Part shown: positions 28,960 through 38,634 of the stretch, in pieces
How positions within the stretch are numbered: position 1 is the first letter of the stretch
Layout: each line of letters starts with the position of its first letter
DNA from: Thermohalobaculum sp039027855
GTDB taxonomy: Bacteria; Pseudomonadota; Alphaproteobacteria; Rhodobacterales; Rhodobacteraceae
Assembly (NCBI GenBank): GCA_039027855.1
Contig: JBCCJI010000004.1
Location: 1-64,000 of the forward strand
Reading direction: 5' to 3'
Length of the DNA stretch: 64,000 nucleotides
The notes under the pieces: model-generated
Database searches by the model: none
What the model saw: the letters and a program-made list of their open reading frames with translations, nothing else
Told to the model about the DNA's origin: nothing
Position numbers and translations under genes: made by a program

Positions 28960-28963
<4 letters not shown>
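27896..28963 (+). CDS. metH: Methionine synthase, homocysteine-binding part (split MetH, subunit 1)
   Basis: A 355-residue protein matching only the homocysteine S-methyltransferase domain of cobalamin-dependent MetH. It opens with ERILVLDGAMGTMIQAEK and has the three zinc cysteines, one in VGLNCALGAAEM and two in IVGGCCGTTPDHI. The start ATG 27896 has GGAGAAAG upstream. The remaining domains are encoded by the next gene, which overlaps by four bases (ATGA), so the holoenzyme is probably assembled from two coupled polypeptides. It binds and activates homocysteine in the last step of methionine synthesis. Confidence 0.9.
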
Positions 28964-31653
<2,690 letters not shown>

Positions 31654-31789
31654 CCGGATTTCGCCATCCTTAAGGGGCAGGTGATTGCATGTGCGCGCCG
31701 GGGCGGATACGTCGCGCGCCAGAGAACGCGTGCCGCGCGCTGCGGAGGGGATCCGGGCGCGGCATGTCATTGCAGCGAGGAGAGATGCC

Positions 31790-33205
31790 ATGTCGCTTGC
31801 CGAGACCACCGACAGCGCCGTCGATTACGTCGTGAAGGACATCGGCGAGGCCGATTACGGCCGCATGGAGATCACCATCGCCGAGACCGAGATGCCGGGC
31901 CTGATGGCCTGCCGCGAGGAGTTCGGCGAGAGCCAACCGCTGAAGGGCGCGCGGATCGCCGGCTCGCTGCACATGACGATCCAGACCGCCGTACTCATCG
32001 AGACGCTGACAGCGCTTGGAGCGGAGTGCCGCTGGGCGTCGTGCAACATCTTCTCGACCCAGGACCATGCGGCGGCGGCGATCGCCGCGACGGGAACCCC
32101 GGTCTTCGCCATCAAGGGTGAGACGCTGGAGGAGTACTGGGACTACGCCGACCGCATCTTCGATTTCGAGGATGGGGCGAACATGATCCTCGACGACGGC
32201 GGCGACGCCACGATGTACATCCTGCTCGGCTGCCGAGCCGAGGCCGGGGATACCGCGTTCCTCGACAAGCCGACGAGCGAGGAGGAGGAGTACCTCTTCG
32301 CCCAGATCCGCAAGCGCATGGCCCGCTCGGCTGGCTGGTTCACCGCCCAGCGCGACAAGATCAAGGGCGTGAGCGAAGAGACCACGACCGGCGTCATGCG
32401 GCTTTATCAGATCGCCAAGCGCGGCGAGCTGCCCTTCCCGGCAATCAACGTCAACGACAGCGTCACCAAGTCGAAGTTCGACAACAAGTACGGCTGCCAG
32501 GAGAGCCTGGTGGACGGCATACGCCGCGCCACCGACGTCATGATGGCCGGCAAGATCGCGGTCGTCTGCGGCTACGGCGATGTGGGCAAGGGCTCGGCCG
32601 CGTCGCTGTCGGGCGCGGGCGCGCGTGTGCTAGTGACAGAGGCCGATCCGATCTGCGCGCTGCAGGCGGCAATGGATGGGTTTGAGGTCGTGACGCTGGA
32701 GGAGGCGGCGCCTCGCGCGGACATCGTGATCACCGCGACCGGGAACAAGGATGTCGTGACCCTCGATCATGTCCGCGATTTCAAGGACATGTGCATCGTC
32801 GGCAACATCGGCCACTTCGACAACGAGATCCAGGTCGCGGCGCTCAAGAACTTCAAGTGGACCAACATCAAGCCGCAGGTCGACCTGATCGAGAAGCCCG
32901 ATGGCAGCCGTATGATCCTGCTGTCCGAGGGGCGCCTGTTGAACCTTGGCAATGCGACGGGCCACCCGTCCTTTGTCATGTCGGCGAGTTTCACCAACCA
33001 GGTGCTGGCGCAGATCGAGCTGTGGACCAAGGGCGAGCAGTACAAGAACGAGGTCTATGTTCTGCCAAAGCACCTCGATGAGAAGGTCGCCACGCTGCAC
33101 CTGAAAAAGCTGAACGCCAACCTGACGCGGCTGAGTGCCGAGCAGGCCGATTACATCGGCGTGACACCGGAAGGCCCGTTCAAGCCCGATGCCTATCGCT
33201 ATTGA
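31790..33205 (+). CDS. ahcY: S-adenosylhomocysteine hydrolase
   Basis: A 471-residue enzyme that splits S-adenosylhomocysteine into adenosine and homocysteine. The NAD-binding motif is VCGYGDVGKGSAASLSGAG, and FSTQDHAAAAIA, INVNDSVTKSKFDNKYGC and the C-terminal KPDAYRY are diagnostic. Length fits the long bacterial form with its extra insertion. The start ATG 31790 is preceded by GAGGAGAG. It follows split metH by 136 bases on the same strand; together they regenerate methionine from the product of methyltransferases. Confidence 0.95.
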   Translation: MSLAETTDSAVDYVVKDIGEADYGRMEITIAETEMPGLMACREEFGESQPLKGARIAGSLHMTIQTAVLIETLTALGAECRWASCNIFSTQDHAAAAIAATGTPVFAIKGETLEEYWDYADRIFDFEDGANMILDDGGDATMYILLGCRAEAGDTAFLDKPTSEEEEYLFAQIRKRMARSAGWFTAQRDKIKGVSEETTTGVMRLYQIAKRGELPFPAINVNDSVTKSKFDNKYGCQESLVDGIRRATDVMMAGKIAVVCGYGDVGKGSAASLSGAGARVLVTEADPICALQAAMDGFEVVTLEEAAPRADIVITATGNKDVVTLDHVRDFKDMCIVGNIGHFDNEIQVAALKNFKWTNIKPQVDLIEKPDGSRMILLSEGRLLNLGNATGHPSFVMSASFTNQVLAQIELWTKGEQYKNEVYVLPKHLDEKVATLHLKKLNANLTRLSAEQADYIGVTPEGPFKPDAYRY

Positions 33206-33258
33206 GGTCTTTTGGGGCCGGGCTCCGATCTCATCTTCAACCGCCTTCGGTGCCCTTA

Positions 33259-33365
33259 GGTGGGGTGGAACCCCACCCTACGGCATTCAAGGAGACACGG
33301 GAGCCGCGGGTGCTCGTGTCGGGCGCTACCGCGATCCAGCGTAGGGTGGGGTTCAACCCCACCAC
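33259..33365. repeat. Family B hairpin repeats, inverted pair
   Basis: GGTGGGGTGGAACCCCACC with a CTAC tail lies at 33259-33281. Its inverted partner GTAGGGTGGGGTTCAACC begins at 33341. Each is a hairpin on its own, and the pair can also form one large stem of about 107 bases. It lies between ahcY and the PfkB kinase gene, both on the plus strand, so it could attenuate transcription into the kinase gene. Confidence 0.82.
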
Positions 33366-33431
33366 TTTATCGGCAGCGCTGCGCCACGGCACAAACACCG
33401 CGACCTGCCGATCTTATCTTGGAGACAGCCC

Positions 33432-34421
33432 ATGACCACGCCCGTCCGTATCGTCGCTGTCGGTCACGCCCTCGTCGATGTGCTGGTGCAGGTCGATGTG
33501 GGCGTCATTGAGCGCCACAGCCTGAAGCATGGCGGCATGCATCTCGTCGACGGCATGGCAGCGGCGATGCTCTATGACGAGGTCGGGCCTGGCGTGATGC
33601 AGTCGGGCGGGTCGATCGCCAACACGATCGCGCATCTCGCGGTTGCCGGCATCCCGACGGCATTCATCGGGCGGGTCGCTGAGGACACGCTGGGTGCAGC
33701 CTTCGTCGCCGATCTGGAGCGCTTGGGCGTCGAATGCCCGGCGCAGCCCCTGGTCGAGCCGATTGGGGATGGTTCGCCCGATCAGCAAAAGCTCGGCACA
33801 GGGCGCTGCGTCATCCTGGTGACGCCGGGAGGTGAGCGGACCATGAGCACCTATCTCGGGGCCGCTCAGGTGGTGACGCCGGCGGATGCTGCTTTGATCC
33901 CCGAGGATGCGGCGATGGTCGCGGTCGAGGGGTATCTGTTCGACGCGCCGGGCGGCGCCGAGGCGATTGCCGCCGCGGCGGGGCGGGCGCGGCAGATCGG
34001 CGGCAAAGTCGTCTTGTCGCCATCCGATGCGGGCTGCGTCGGGCGCCACCTTGCCGCGATGCGCGGATTCATTCAGGCGCATTGCGATATCATCGTCGGC
34101 AACGAGGCGGAGATGATCGCGCTCTCGGGCGCTGGCTCGGCAGATGCCGCGCTGGATTGGGCGCTCGACCATGTGGAGACGGGGGTCGTCACGCTTAGCG
34201 AGAAGGGCGCCATGGCCGGGCAGGCGGGCGAGCGCGCGACGGTACCGGCCGAGAGCGTTGCCGAGGTGGTCGATACGACCGGTGCGGGCGATGCCTTTGC
34301 CGCGGGCTTCCTGGGAGCCTTCGTGCGGGGTCAGGATCTCGAGGCTTCCTGCCGCGCGGGATGTGCGGTCAGCGCCCGGGTCATCACTCATCTCGGCGCG
34401 CGGGACCACGCCGCGACCTGA
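33432..34421 (+). CDS. PfkB-family kinase, probably adenosine kinase
   Basis: A 329-residue ribokinase/PfkB-family sugar or nucleoside kinase. The N-terminal substrate motif includes VMQSGGSIANTIAHLAVAG, and the C-terminal anion-hole/catalytic motif is DTTGAGDAFAAGF. Placement directly after ahcY suggests it phosphorylates the adenosine released by that enzyme, keeping the hydrolase reaction moving; this is inference from context. A general sugar kinase remains possible. It starts 226 bases after ahcY beyond a repeat pair, with GGAGACAGCC before the ATG. Confidence 0.85.
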   Translation: MTTPVRIVAVGHALVDVLVQVDVGVIERHSLKHGGMHLVDGMAAAMLYDEVGPGVMQSGGSIANTIAHLAVAGIPTAFIGRVAEDTLGAAFVADLERLGVECPAQPLVEPIGDGSPDQQKLGTGRCVILVTPGGERTMSTYLGAAQVVTPADAALIPEDAAMVAVEGYLFDAPGGAEAIAAAAGRARQIGGKVVLSPSDAGCVGRHLAAMRGFIQAHCDIIVGNEAEMIALSGAGSADAALDWALDHVETGVVTLSEKGAMAGQAGERATVPAESVAEVVDTTGAGDAFAAGFLGAFVRGQDLEASCRAGCAVSARVITHLGARDHAAT

Positions 34422-34509
34422 GCGGCGCATCCAAACCTCACTCACCGCGAGCCTTGCCAGCAGAGCGCGTTCGCCCTTGACTGGGCCAGCGCCGGGGAGG
34501 CGGCGCGCC

Positions 34510-35298
34510 ATGGCGATGAGCACCCTGTCACTGGACGAGATCGAGGCGCTGGCAGCCTCCGCATTGCGTGCCCTGGGTGTGGCGCCCGGCAATGCCGCCC
34601 CCGCTGCCCGCGCCCTGGCCGATGGCGAAGCGCTGGGCGTTCCTGAACAGGGGCTTGCCGTCCTGCCCGCGATCGCTGAGGCACTGGTGGATGGCGCCAT
34701 CGATGGCGCGGCCCGGCCAAGGATAACGCGGCCACGGGTGGGCCTCGTGCGGGTCGAGGGGCGGCTTGGTCTCGGCCCACCGGCCATCGCCGCCGCCGCG
34801 CCCAGGCTGGTCGAAGCGGCACGCGAGGGCACGACGGCACTGATGTCTGTGTCGGGCATCGGCCCGATAGGGCTGCTTGACGCCGCGCTGATCCAGATGG
34901 CGGCGGAGGGTCTATGGACGCTCGGCCTCGCGGGCGACGGGCAGCTTGCCCTCGCCGCACCTCGCGGCGACGACGGCATTTCTCTCGTGGCGACCGCGCC
35001 GGGTGCCGGTGGTGGGACTGGTGCCGGGACTGGTGCCGAGGCGCTGGCTCTCGCTCAATTGGCGACGGCCATGGGCGGACCGCTCGTCGGCGCCGCTGCC
35101 GCCCAAGGCCTGGCCATTCTCGCCGTCGATCCGGTCGAGGCGGCGCGACAGTCCGGTGCAGCGACACCACCGGCCCAGCCGATCTCGAATGCTTTGGGTG
35201 CCGCGCGTCTGGAGGCGGCCGGTCGCGCGATGGCCGAAGGCGTTGCGATCGCCGGTATCACGCTTGCCGACGTCCGGGCGCTTGGCGGGCGGGCATGA
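34510..35298 (+). CDS. Shortened, divergent Ldh_2-type (malate/lactate dehydrogenase family) protein
   Basis: A 262-residue protein that resembles the Ldh_2 (YlbC/YiaK) NAD-dependent oxidoreductase family but is about 80 residues shorter than usual. The N-terminal block ALRALGVAPGNAAPAARALA and GVPEQGLAVLPAIAEALVDG line up with the family segment that normally contains the catalytic Ser-His-Gly; here it reads Glu-Gln-Gly. A Gly/Thr-rich stretch (GAGGGTGAGTGAEALALAQL) follows. Activity as a dehydrogenase is doubtful. The start has GGGGAGG upstream, and its stop overlaps the transporter start (ATGA), so the gene is still expressed in an operon. Confidence 0.6.
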   Translation: MAMSTLSLDEIEALAASALRALGVAPGNAAPAARALADGEALGVPEQGLAVLPAIAEALVDGAIDGAARPRITRPRVGLVRVEGRLGLGPPAIAAAAPRLVEAAREGTTALMSVSGIGPIGLLDAALIQMAAEGLWTLGLAGDGQLALAAPRGDDGISLVATAPGAGGGTGAGTGAEALALAQLATAMGGPLVGAAAAQGLAILAVDPVEAARQSGAATPPAQPISNALGAARLEAAGRAMAEGVAIAGITLADVRALGGRA

Positions 35299-36260
35299 TC
35301 GCGGGCGGGACTGACACCCCCGACCGACCAGGGCGCGCCGCGCTTTTCCTCGTCTCGGGCCTCTTGCTGCTGGCGGTGCAGGACGCGCTCGTCAAGGCGA
35401 CGTCGGATGCGGTCTCGCTTTGGCAGTTCCAGTTCGTGCGCGCGCTCTGCAACCTGGCGCTTTTGCTCGCCGTGGGGGCGTTGTGGCGGAGAGCCCGGGC
35501 GGTGCGCCCGATCCGGCTCTGGGCCGTCGCAGTGCGGAGCGCGCTGATCGCCGGTACCATGGTGTTGTTCTTCGGCGCGATCCCGTTCCTGTCGCTCGCC
35601 GAGGTCGCGGCCGGGCTCTACTGCTTCCCGATCTTCGTGACCCTTCTGGCGCTCGTCCTACCGGGGGAGCAGGTCGGTTGGCGACGTTTGAGCGCCGTGG
35701 GTGTCGGCATCCTCGGCAGCCTGATGGTGCTGCAGCCCGGGGCCGAGGGGTTCCGCGCGATCCAGCTGATGCCCGTGGGCGCCGGGGTTTGCTATGCCTG
35801 CTTCGTGTTGGTGACGCGCAGGCTGTGCCGGCACGAGCATCCCGCGACGCTGTCGATGGGTGTCTTGATCGGTCAGGGCGTGCTGGGCATCGTCGGGTTG
35901 TCGGTGCTCACGCTCTTGCCGCAGCCGGCGCTCGAGACGGCGTGGCCTTATCTCTTCAGCGGCTGGCACGCGCTCGGACCTCAGGTTCTTGCCATCATCG
36001 TGGCCTGTTCGGCGATGAATTTGACCGCGCAGGTCGGCCTCGCTTTTGCCTATCAGAATGCGGAAAGCAGCTGGCTGGCGCCCTTCGACTACAGCTATCT
36101 GGTCTTTGCGACGCTCGTCAGCGGCTTGGTCTTTGGCGACTGGCCCAACGCGCTGGCCATCGCCGGCATGGTGCTGATCGCCACCTCTGGAACCGCCATC
36201 GCGCTTCGCGAGGCGAGGATTGGTCGGCGGGTGGTGCCCCGTCCCGGCGGGCGGCTTTGA
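35295..36260 (+). CDS. DMT-superfamily (EamA) transporter
   Basis: A 321-residue inner-membrane protein with about ten membrane segments in two EamA halves. Typical stretches are ALFLVSGLLLLAVQDALVKA at the N-terminus and GMVLIATSGTAIALREARIG at the C-terminus. Members export small metabolites such as amino acids or nucleosides; the cargo here is unknown. It overlaps the upstream Ldh_2-like gene by four bases. Confidence 0.88.
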   Translation: MIAGGTDTPDRPGRAALFLVSGLLLLAVQDALVKATSDAVSLWQFQFVRALCNLALLLAVGALWRRARAVRPIRLWAVAVRSALIAGTMVLFFGAIPFLSLAEVAAGLYCFPIFVTLLALVLPGEQVGWRRLSAVGVGILGSLMVLQPGAEGFRAIQLMPVGAGVCYACFVLVTRRLCRHEHPATLSMGVLIGQGVLGIVGLSVLTLLPQPALETAWPYLFSGWHALGPQVLAIIVACSAMNLTAQVGLAFAYQNAESSWLAPFDYSYLVFATLVSGLVFGDWPNALAIAGMVLIATSGTAIALREARIGRRVVPRPGGRL

Positions 36261-36336
36261 GAGTGGCTGACGGGCGCGCAGGCGCGTGCTACAGCGCCGG
36301 CGTTATGGGGCATGGCAGCAATCCGTCGGGGACCCG

Positions 36337-37008
36337 ATGCTGAAGCTTGCAATCTTCGATGTGGATGGAACGCTGATCGACAGCCAGGCGCTGATCCTGC
36401 GCGCCATGGAGGGCGCGCATGCTGAGGTCGGCGTGGCGATGCCACCGCGCGACACGGTGCTGTCCATCGTCGGTCTCTCGCTCGAGATCGCTTTCATGAC
36501 ACTGCATCCGGGACTGCAGCGGCCGGTGCTCGCGCGTCTCGTCAGCGCGTATAAGTCGACGTTCTCGCGGTTGCGCGCCGCCGGTGAGGATGAGCCGCCC
36601 TTCTATCCCGGTGCGCTGGATGCGTTGGCGCGGCTCGACGCGGCTGGGTGGCTGTTAGGTGTCGCGACGGGAAAGGCCCGGCGCGGCCTCGACCATCTGC
36701 TGGACGGTCACGGCATTCGCTCACGCTTTGTGGCGACACAGACGGCGGATGATGCGCCCTCCAAACCGCATCCTGGCATGGTGCTGAACCTGCTGGCGGC
36801 GACGGGGGTCGACGCGGCACAGGCGGTGATGATCGGCGACACACGCTATGACATCGAGATGGGGCGCGCCGCGCGCGCCCGGGCTCTGGGCGTCAGCTGG
36901 GGCTATCACCCGCGCGCGGCGCTAACGGCAGCCGGGGCCCACGGTGTCATCGATGACTATGGCGCGCTCGATGCCGCGCTGGCCGAGGCGCTGGACCAGG
37001 CGGCGTGA
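36337..37008 (+). CDS. HAD-superfamily phosphatase (phosphoglycolate-phosphatase-like)
   Basis: A 223-residue HAD subfamily IA hydrolase. Motif I is FDVDGTLIDS with the nucleophilic aspartate, motif II is GVATGKARRG, motif III is SKPHPGM, and motif IV is MIGDTRYDIEMG. A helical cap domain lies between motifs I and II. It removes phosphate from a small cytosolic metabolite. ATG 36337 is chosen because the beta-strand of motif I follows at once (MLKLAIFDVDG). The ATP12 gene starts three bases after its stop, so the two are co-transcribed. Confidence 0.88.
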   Translation: MLKLAIFDVDGTLIDSQALILRAMEGAHAEVGVAMPPRDTVLSIVGLSLEIAFMTLHPGLQRPVLARLVSAYKSTFSRLRAAGEDEPPFYPGALDALARLDAAGWLLGVATGKARRGLDHLLDGHGIRSRFVATQTADDAPSKPHPGMVLNLLAATGVDAAQAVMIGDTRYDIEMGRAARARALGVSWGYHPRAALTAAGAHGVIDDYGALDAALAEALDQAA

Positions 37009-37011
37009 GCG

Positions 37012-37710
37012 ATGAAGCGATTCTGGCGCACAGTCACGGCGAGCGCGGTCGACGGCGGCTGGCAGGTCGCGCTGGATGACCGGCCGATCCGCACCCCGGG
37101 CAAGGTCGCACTGGTGCTCCCTAACGCCGCGATGGCCGAGGCCATGGCCGCGGAATGGGCCGCCGTCGGCGACACCGTCGACCCCACCGCGATGCCGGTG
37201 ACGCGGGCCGCCAACACCGCGATCGACCGGGTCGTCCCGCATTACGCGCTCGTGGTTGATGAGGTGGCGGGTTTCGGTGAGACCGATCTGCTCTGCTATC
37301 GCGCGCCCGCACCCGAGGGTTTGGTGGCGCGGCAGCGCAAGGCCTGGGACCCTCTGCTCGATTGGGCGGCAGAGAGTTACGGGGCGCGGCTCACCGCCTC
37401 GGCCGGGGTGATGTTTGCCGCGCAAGATGCGGCGGCCATCGCGGCCCTGCGCGCCGCGGTCGGGGCCCATGGGCCCTGGCGGCTGACCGCGTTGCACGAG
37501 CTCGTCACGATATCGGGCAGCCTGGTGCTTGGGCTGGCGGTATCGGCGGGCCGGCTGGAGGCCGAGGCGTGCTGGCGCCTCAGCCGGATCGACGAGGACT
37601 GGAATATCGAGGAATGGGGCGCCGATGACGAGGCAGCGGCGGTCGCGCAGAAGCGCGAGGCGGCGTTGTTGGGTGCGGCGCGCATCCTCTCGATGCTGGA
37701 GGTGGCATGA
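37012..37710 (+). CDS. ATP12-family F1-ATPase assembly chaperone
   Basis: A 232-residue protein of the ATP12 family found in alphaproteobacteria and mitochondria. Diagnostic blocks are VDGGWQVALDDRPIRTPGK, VTRAANTAIDRV, DLLCYRAPAPEGLVARQ, and the C-terminal ACWRLSRIDEDWNIEEWG. In mitochondria ATP12 binds the F1 alpha subunit during assembly of ATP synthase; the bacterial protein is expected to do the same. It overlaps the following exported pseudoprotease gene by four bases. Confidence 0.92.
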   Translation: MKRFWRTVTASAVDGGWQVALDDRPIRTPGKVALVLPNAAMAEAMAAEWAAVGDTVDPTAMPVTRAANTAIDRVVPHYALVVDEVAGFGETDLLCYRAPAPEGLVARQRKAWDPLLDWAAESYGARLTASAGVMFAAQDAAAIAALRAAVGAHGPWRLTALHELVTISGSLVLGLAVSAGRLEAEACWRLSRIDEDWNIEEWGADDEAAAVAQKREAALLGAARILSMLEVA

Positions 37711-38516
37711 TGGGGTGGGCCTGTCGCATCACCTGCGCCCTGGCACTGGTCGTGATGGGAGCGGCGGGGGCCGGCGCGCAGCAGAGCGCCCGGATTGCCG
37801 GCGACGGCGTGGTGCTGGGTGCGGATGAGCGCGCCATCAGCCTCGCGCCGGCCTGCGCCGAGCCCGCCGGGCGCACCGTGCAGCTTTATGTGCCGGAGAA
37901 TGGCAGTTGGCGGACCGGCTCGGCATCGCTCGTCGAGATCCCCGGCGGGGCCGGGCAGACGGTGTTTCTCACGGCGGCGCGCACCCTCTATGACGTCTCG
38001 GGCGAGGCCGCGCGCCTGCGTGCGTCGAGGCGAGAGTTGCGTGTCGGGCTGGAGAACGGGCAGGGCGCCACCTGTCGCTTTGGCGGGCTTCGCGTTGCCT
38101 GGACGCGGCTGATCCGTGCCGGCGGTCGCGAGGGCGCCTTGGCGGTGTTTCGGGTGGAGGATCACGACGCGCTGATGTCGGCCGTCCGCGCGCCGGGACT
38201 GGCGGATCCGTCACGATGCCCCGGGCAGAGCGCCTCGCTCGCGTCGATCCAGCCGCAGGCCGCGCGCGACCGTGTCGTGCGCCAGTCCTGCCGGCTGAGC
38301 CCCTTGGCCGATGATCCTGACGGGCGCGGTGTTCTGATCGGCCATGGCTGCGACGCGGGGCCCGGCGCACCGGGGGGTGCGCTCGTCTGCCGGGGCGGTG
38401 CCGATCTTACCGCTGTCGCCGTTCATGCCGGCGCCACCGCGGACGGACGGTTGAATGCAGCGGTGAAGCTGACCCCGGCAATCATCGCTGAGATCGCGGC
38501 CATCACACCGCCGTAG
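37707..38516 (+). CDS. Exported trypsin-like protein lacking all three catalytic residues
   Basis: A 269-residue exported protein with a signal peptide (CALALVVMGAAGAGA) and a chymotrypsin-like fold. The segments that normally carry the triad are visible but altered: VFLTAARTLYD has Arg92 where the His belongs, GALAVFRVED has Ala144 in place of the Asp, and GCDAGPGAPGGALVC has Pro222 where the nucleophilic Ser should be. It is therefore an inactive protease homolog, perhaps a binding or regulatory protein in the periplasm. The start overlaps the ATP12 stop. Its TAG stop codon is the first part of a family B hairpin repeat, so the repeat may have set the present C-terminus. Confidence 0.75.
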   Translation: MMGWACRITCALALVVMGAAGAGAQQSARIAGDGVVLGADERAISLAPACAEPAGRTVQLYVPENGSWRTGSASLVEIPGGAGQTVFLTAARTLYDVSGEAARLRASRRELRVGLENGQGATCRFGGLRVAWTRLIRAGGREGALAVFRVEDHDALMSAVRAPGLADPSRCPGQSASLASIQPQAARDRVVRQSCRLSPLADDPDGRGVLIGHGCDAGPGAPGGALVCRGGADLTAVAVHAGATADGRLNAAVKLTPAIIAEIAAITPP

Positions 38517-38634
38517 GGTGGGGCTCGCCCCACCATTTGGTCACCGGCCGCCGAGCGGACGGGTATTTTTAGTGTACAAGTACCGGAAACTCCTCGGTTT
38601 TAGGGCACAGCGGTGGGGCAAAGCCCCACCCTAC
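38513..38634. repeat. Family B hairpin repeats, inverted pair that supplies both stop codons
   Basis: GTAGGGTGGGGCTCGCCCC starts at 38513 and its inverted counterpart GGTGGGGCAAAGCCCCACC with a CTAC tail ends at 38634. The TAG inside the left copy (38514-38516) ends the pseudoprotease gene. The TAG on the minus strand inside the right copy (38633-38631) ends the convergent ferredoxin/ASKHA gene. Between them is a short AT-richer spacer. The pair likely acts as a two-way transcription barrier. Confidence 0.85.
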
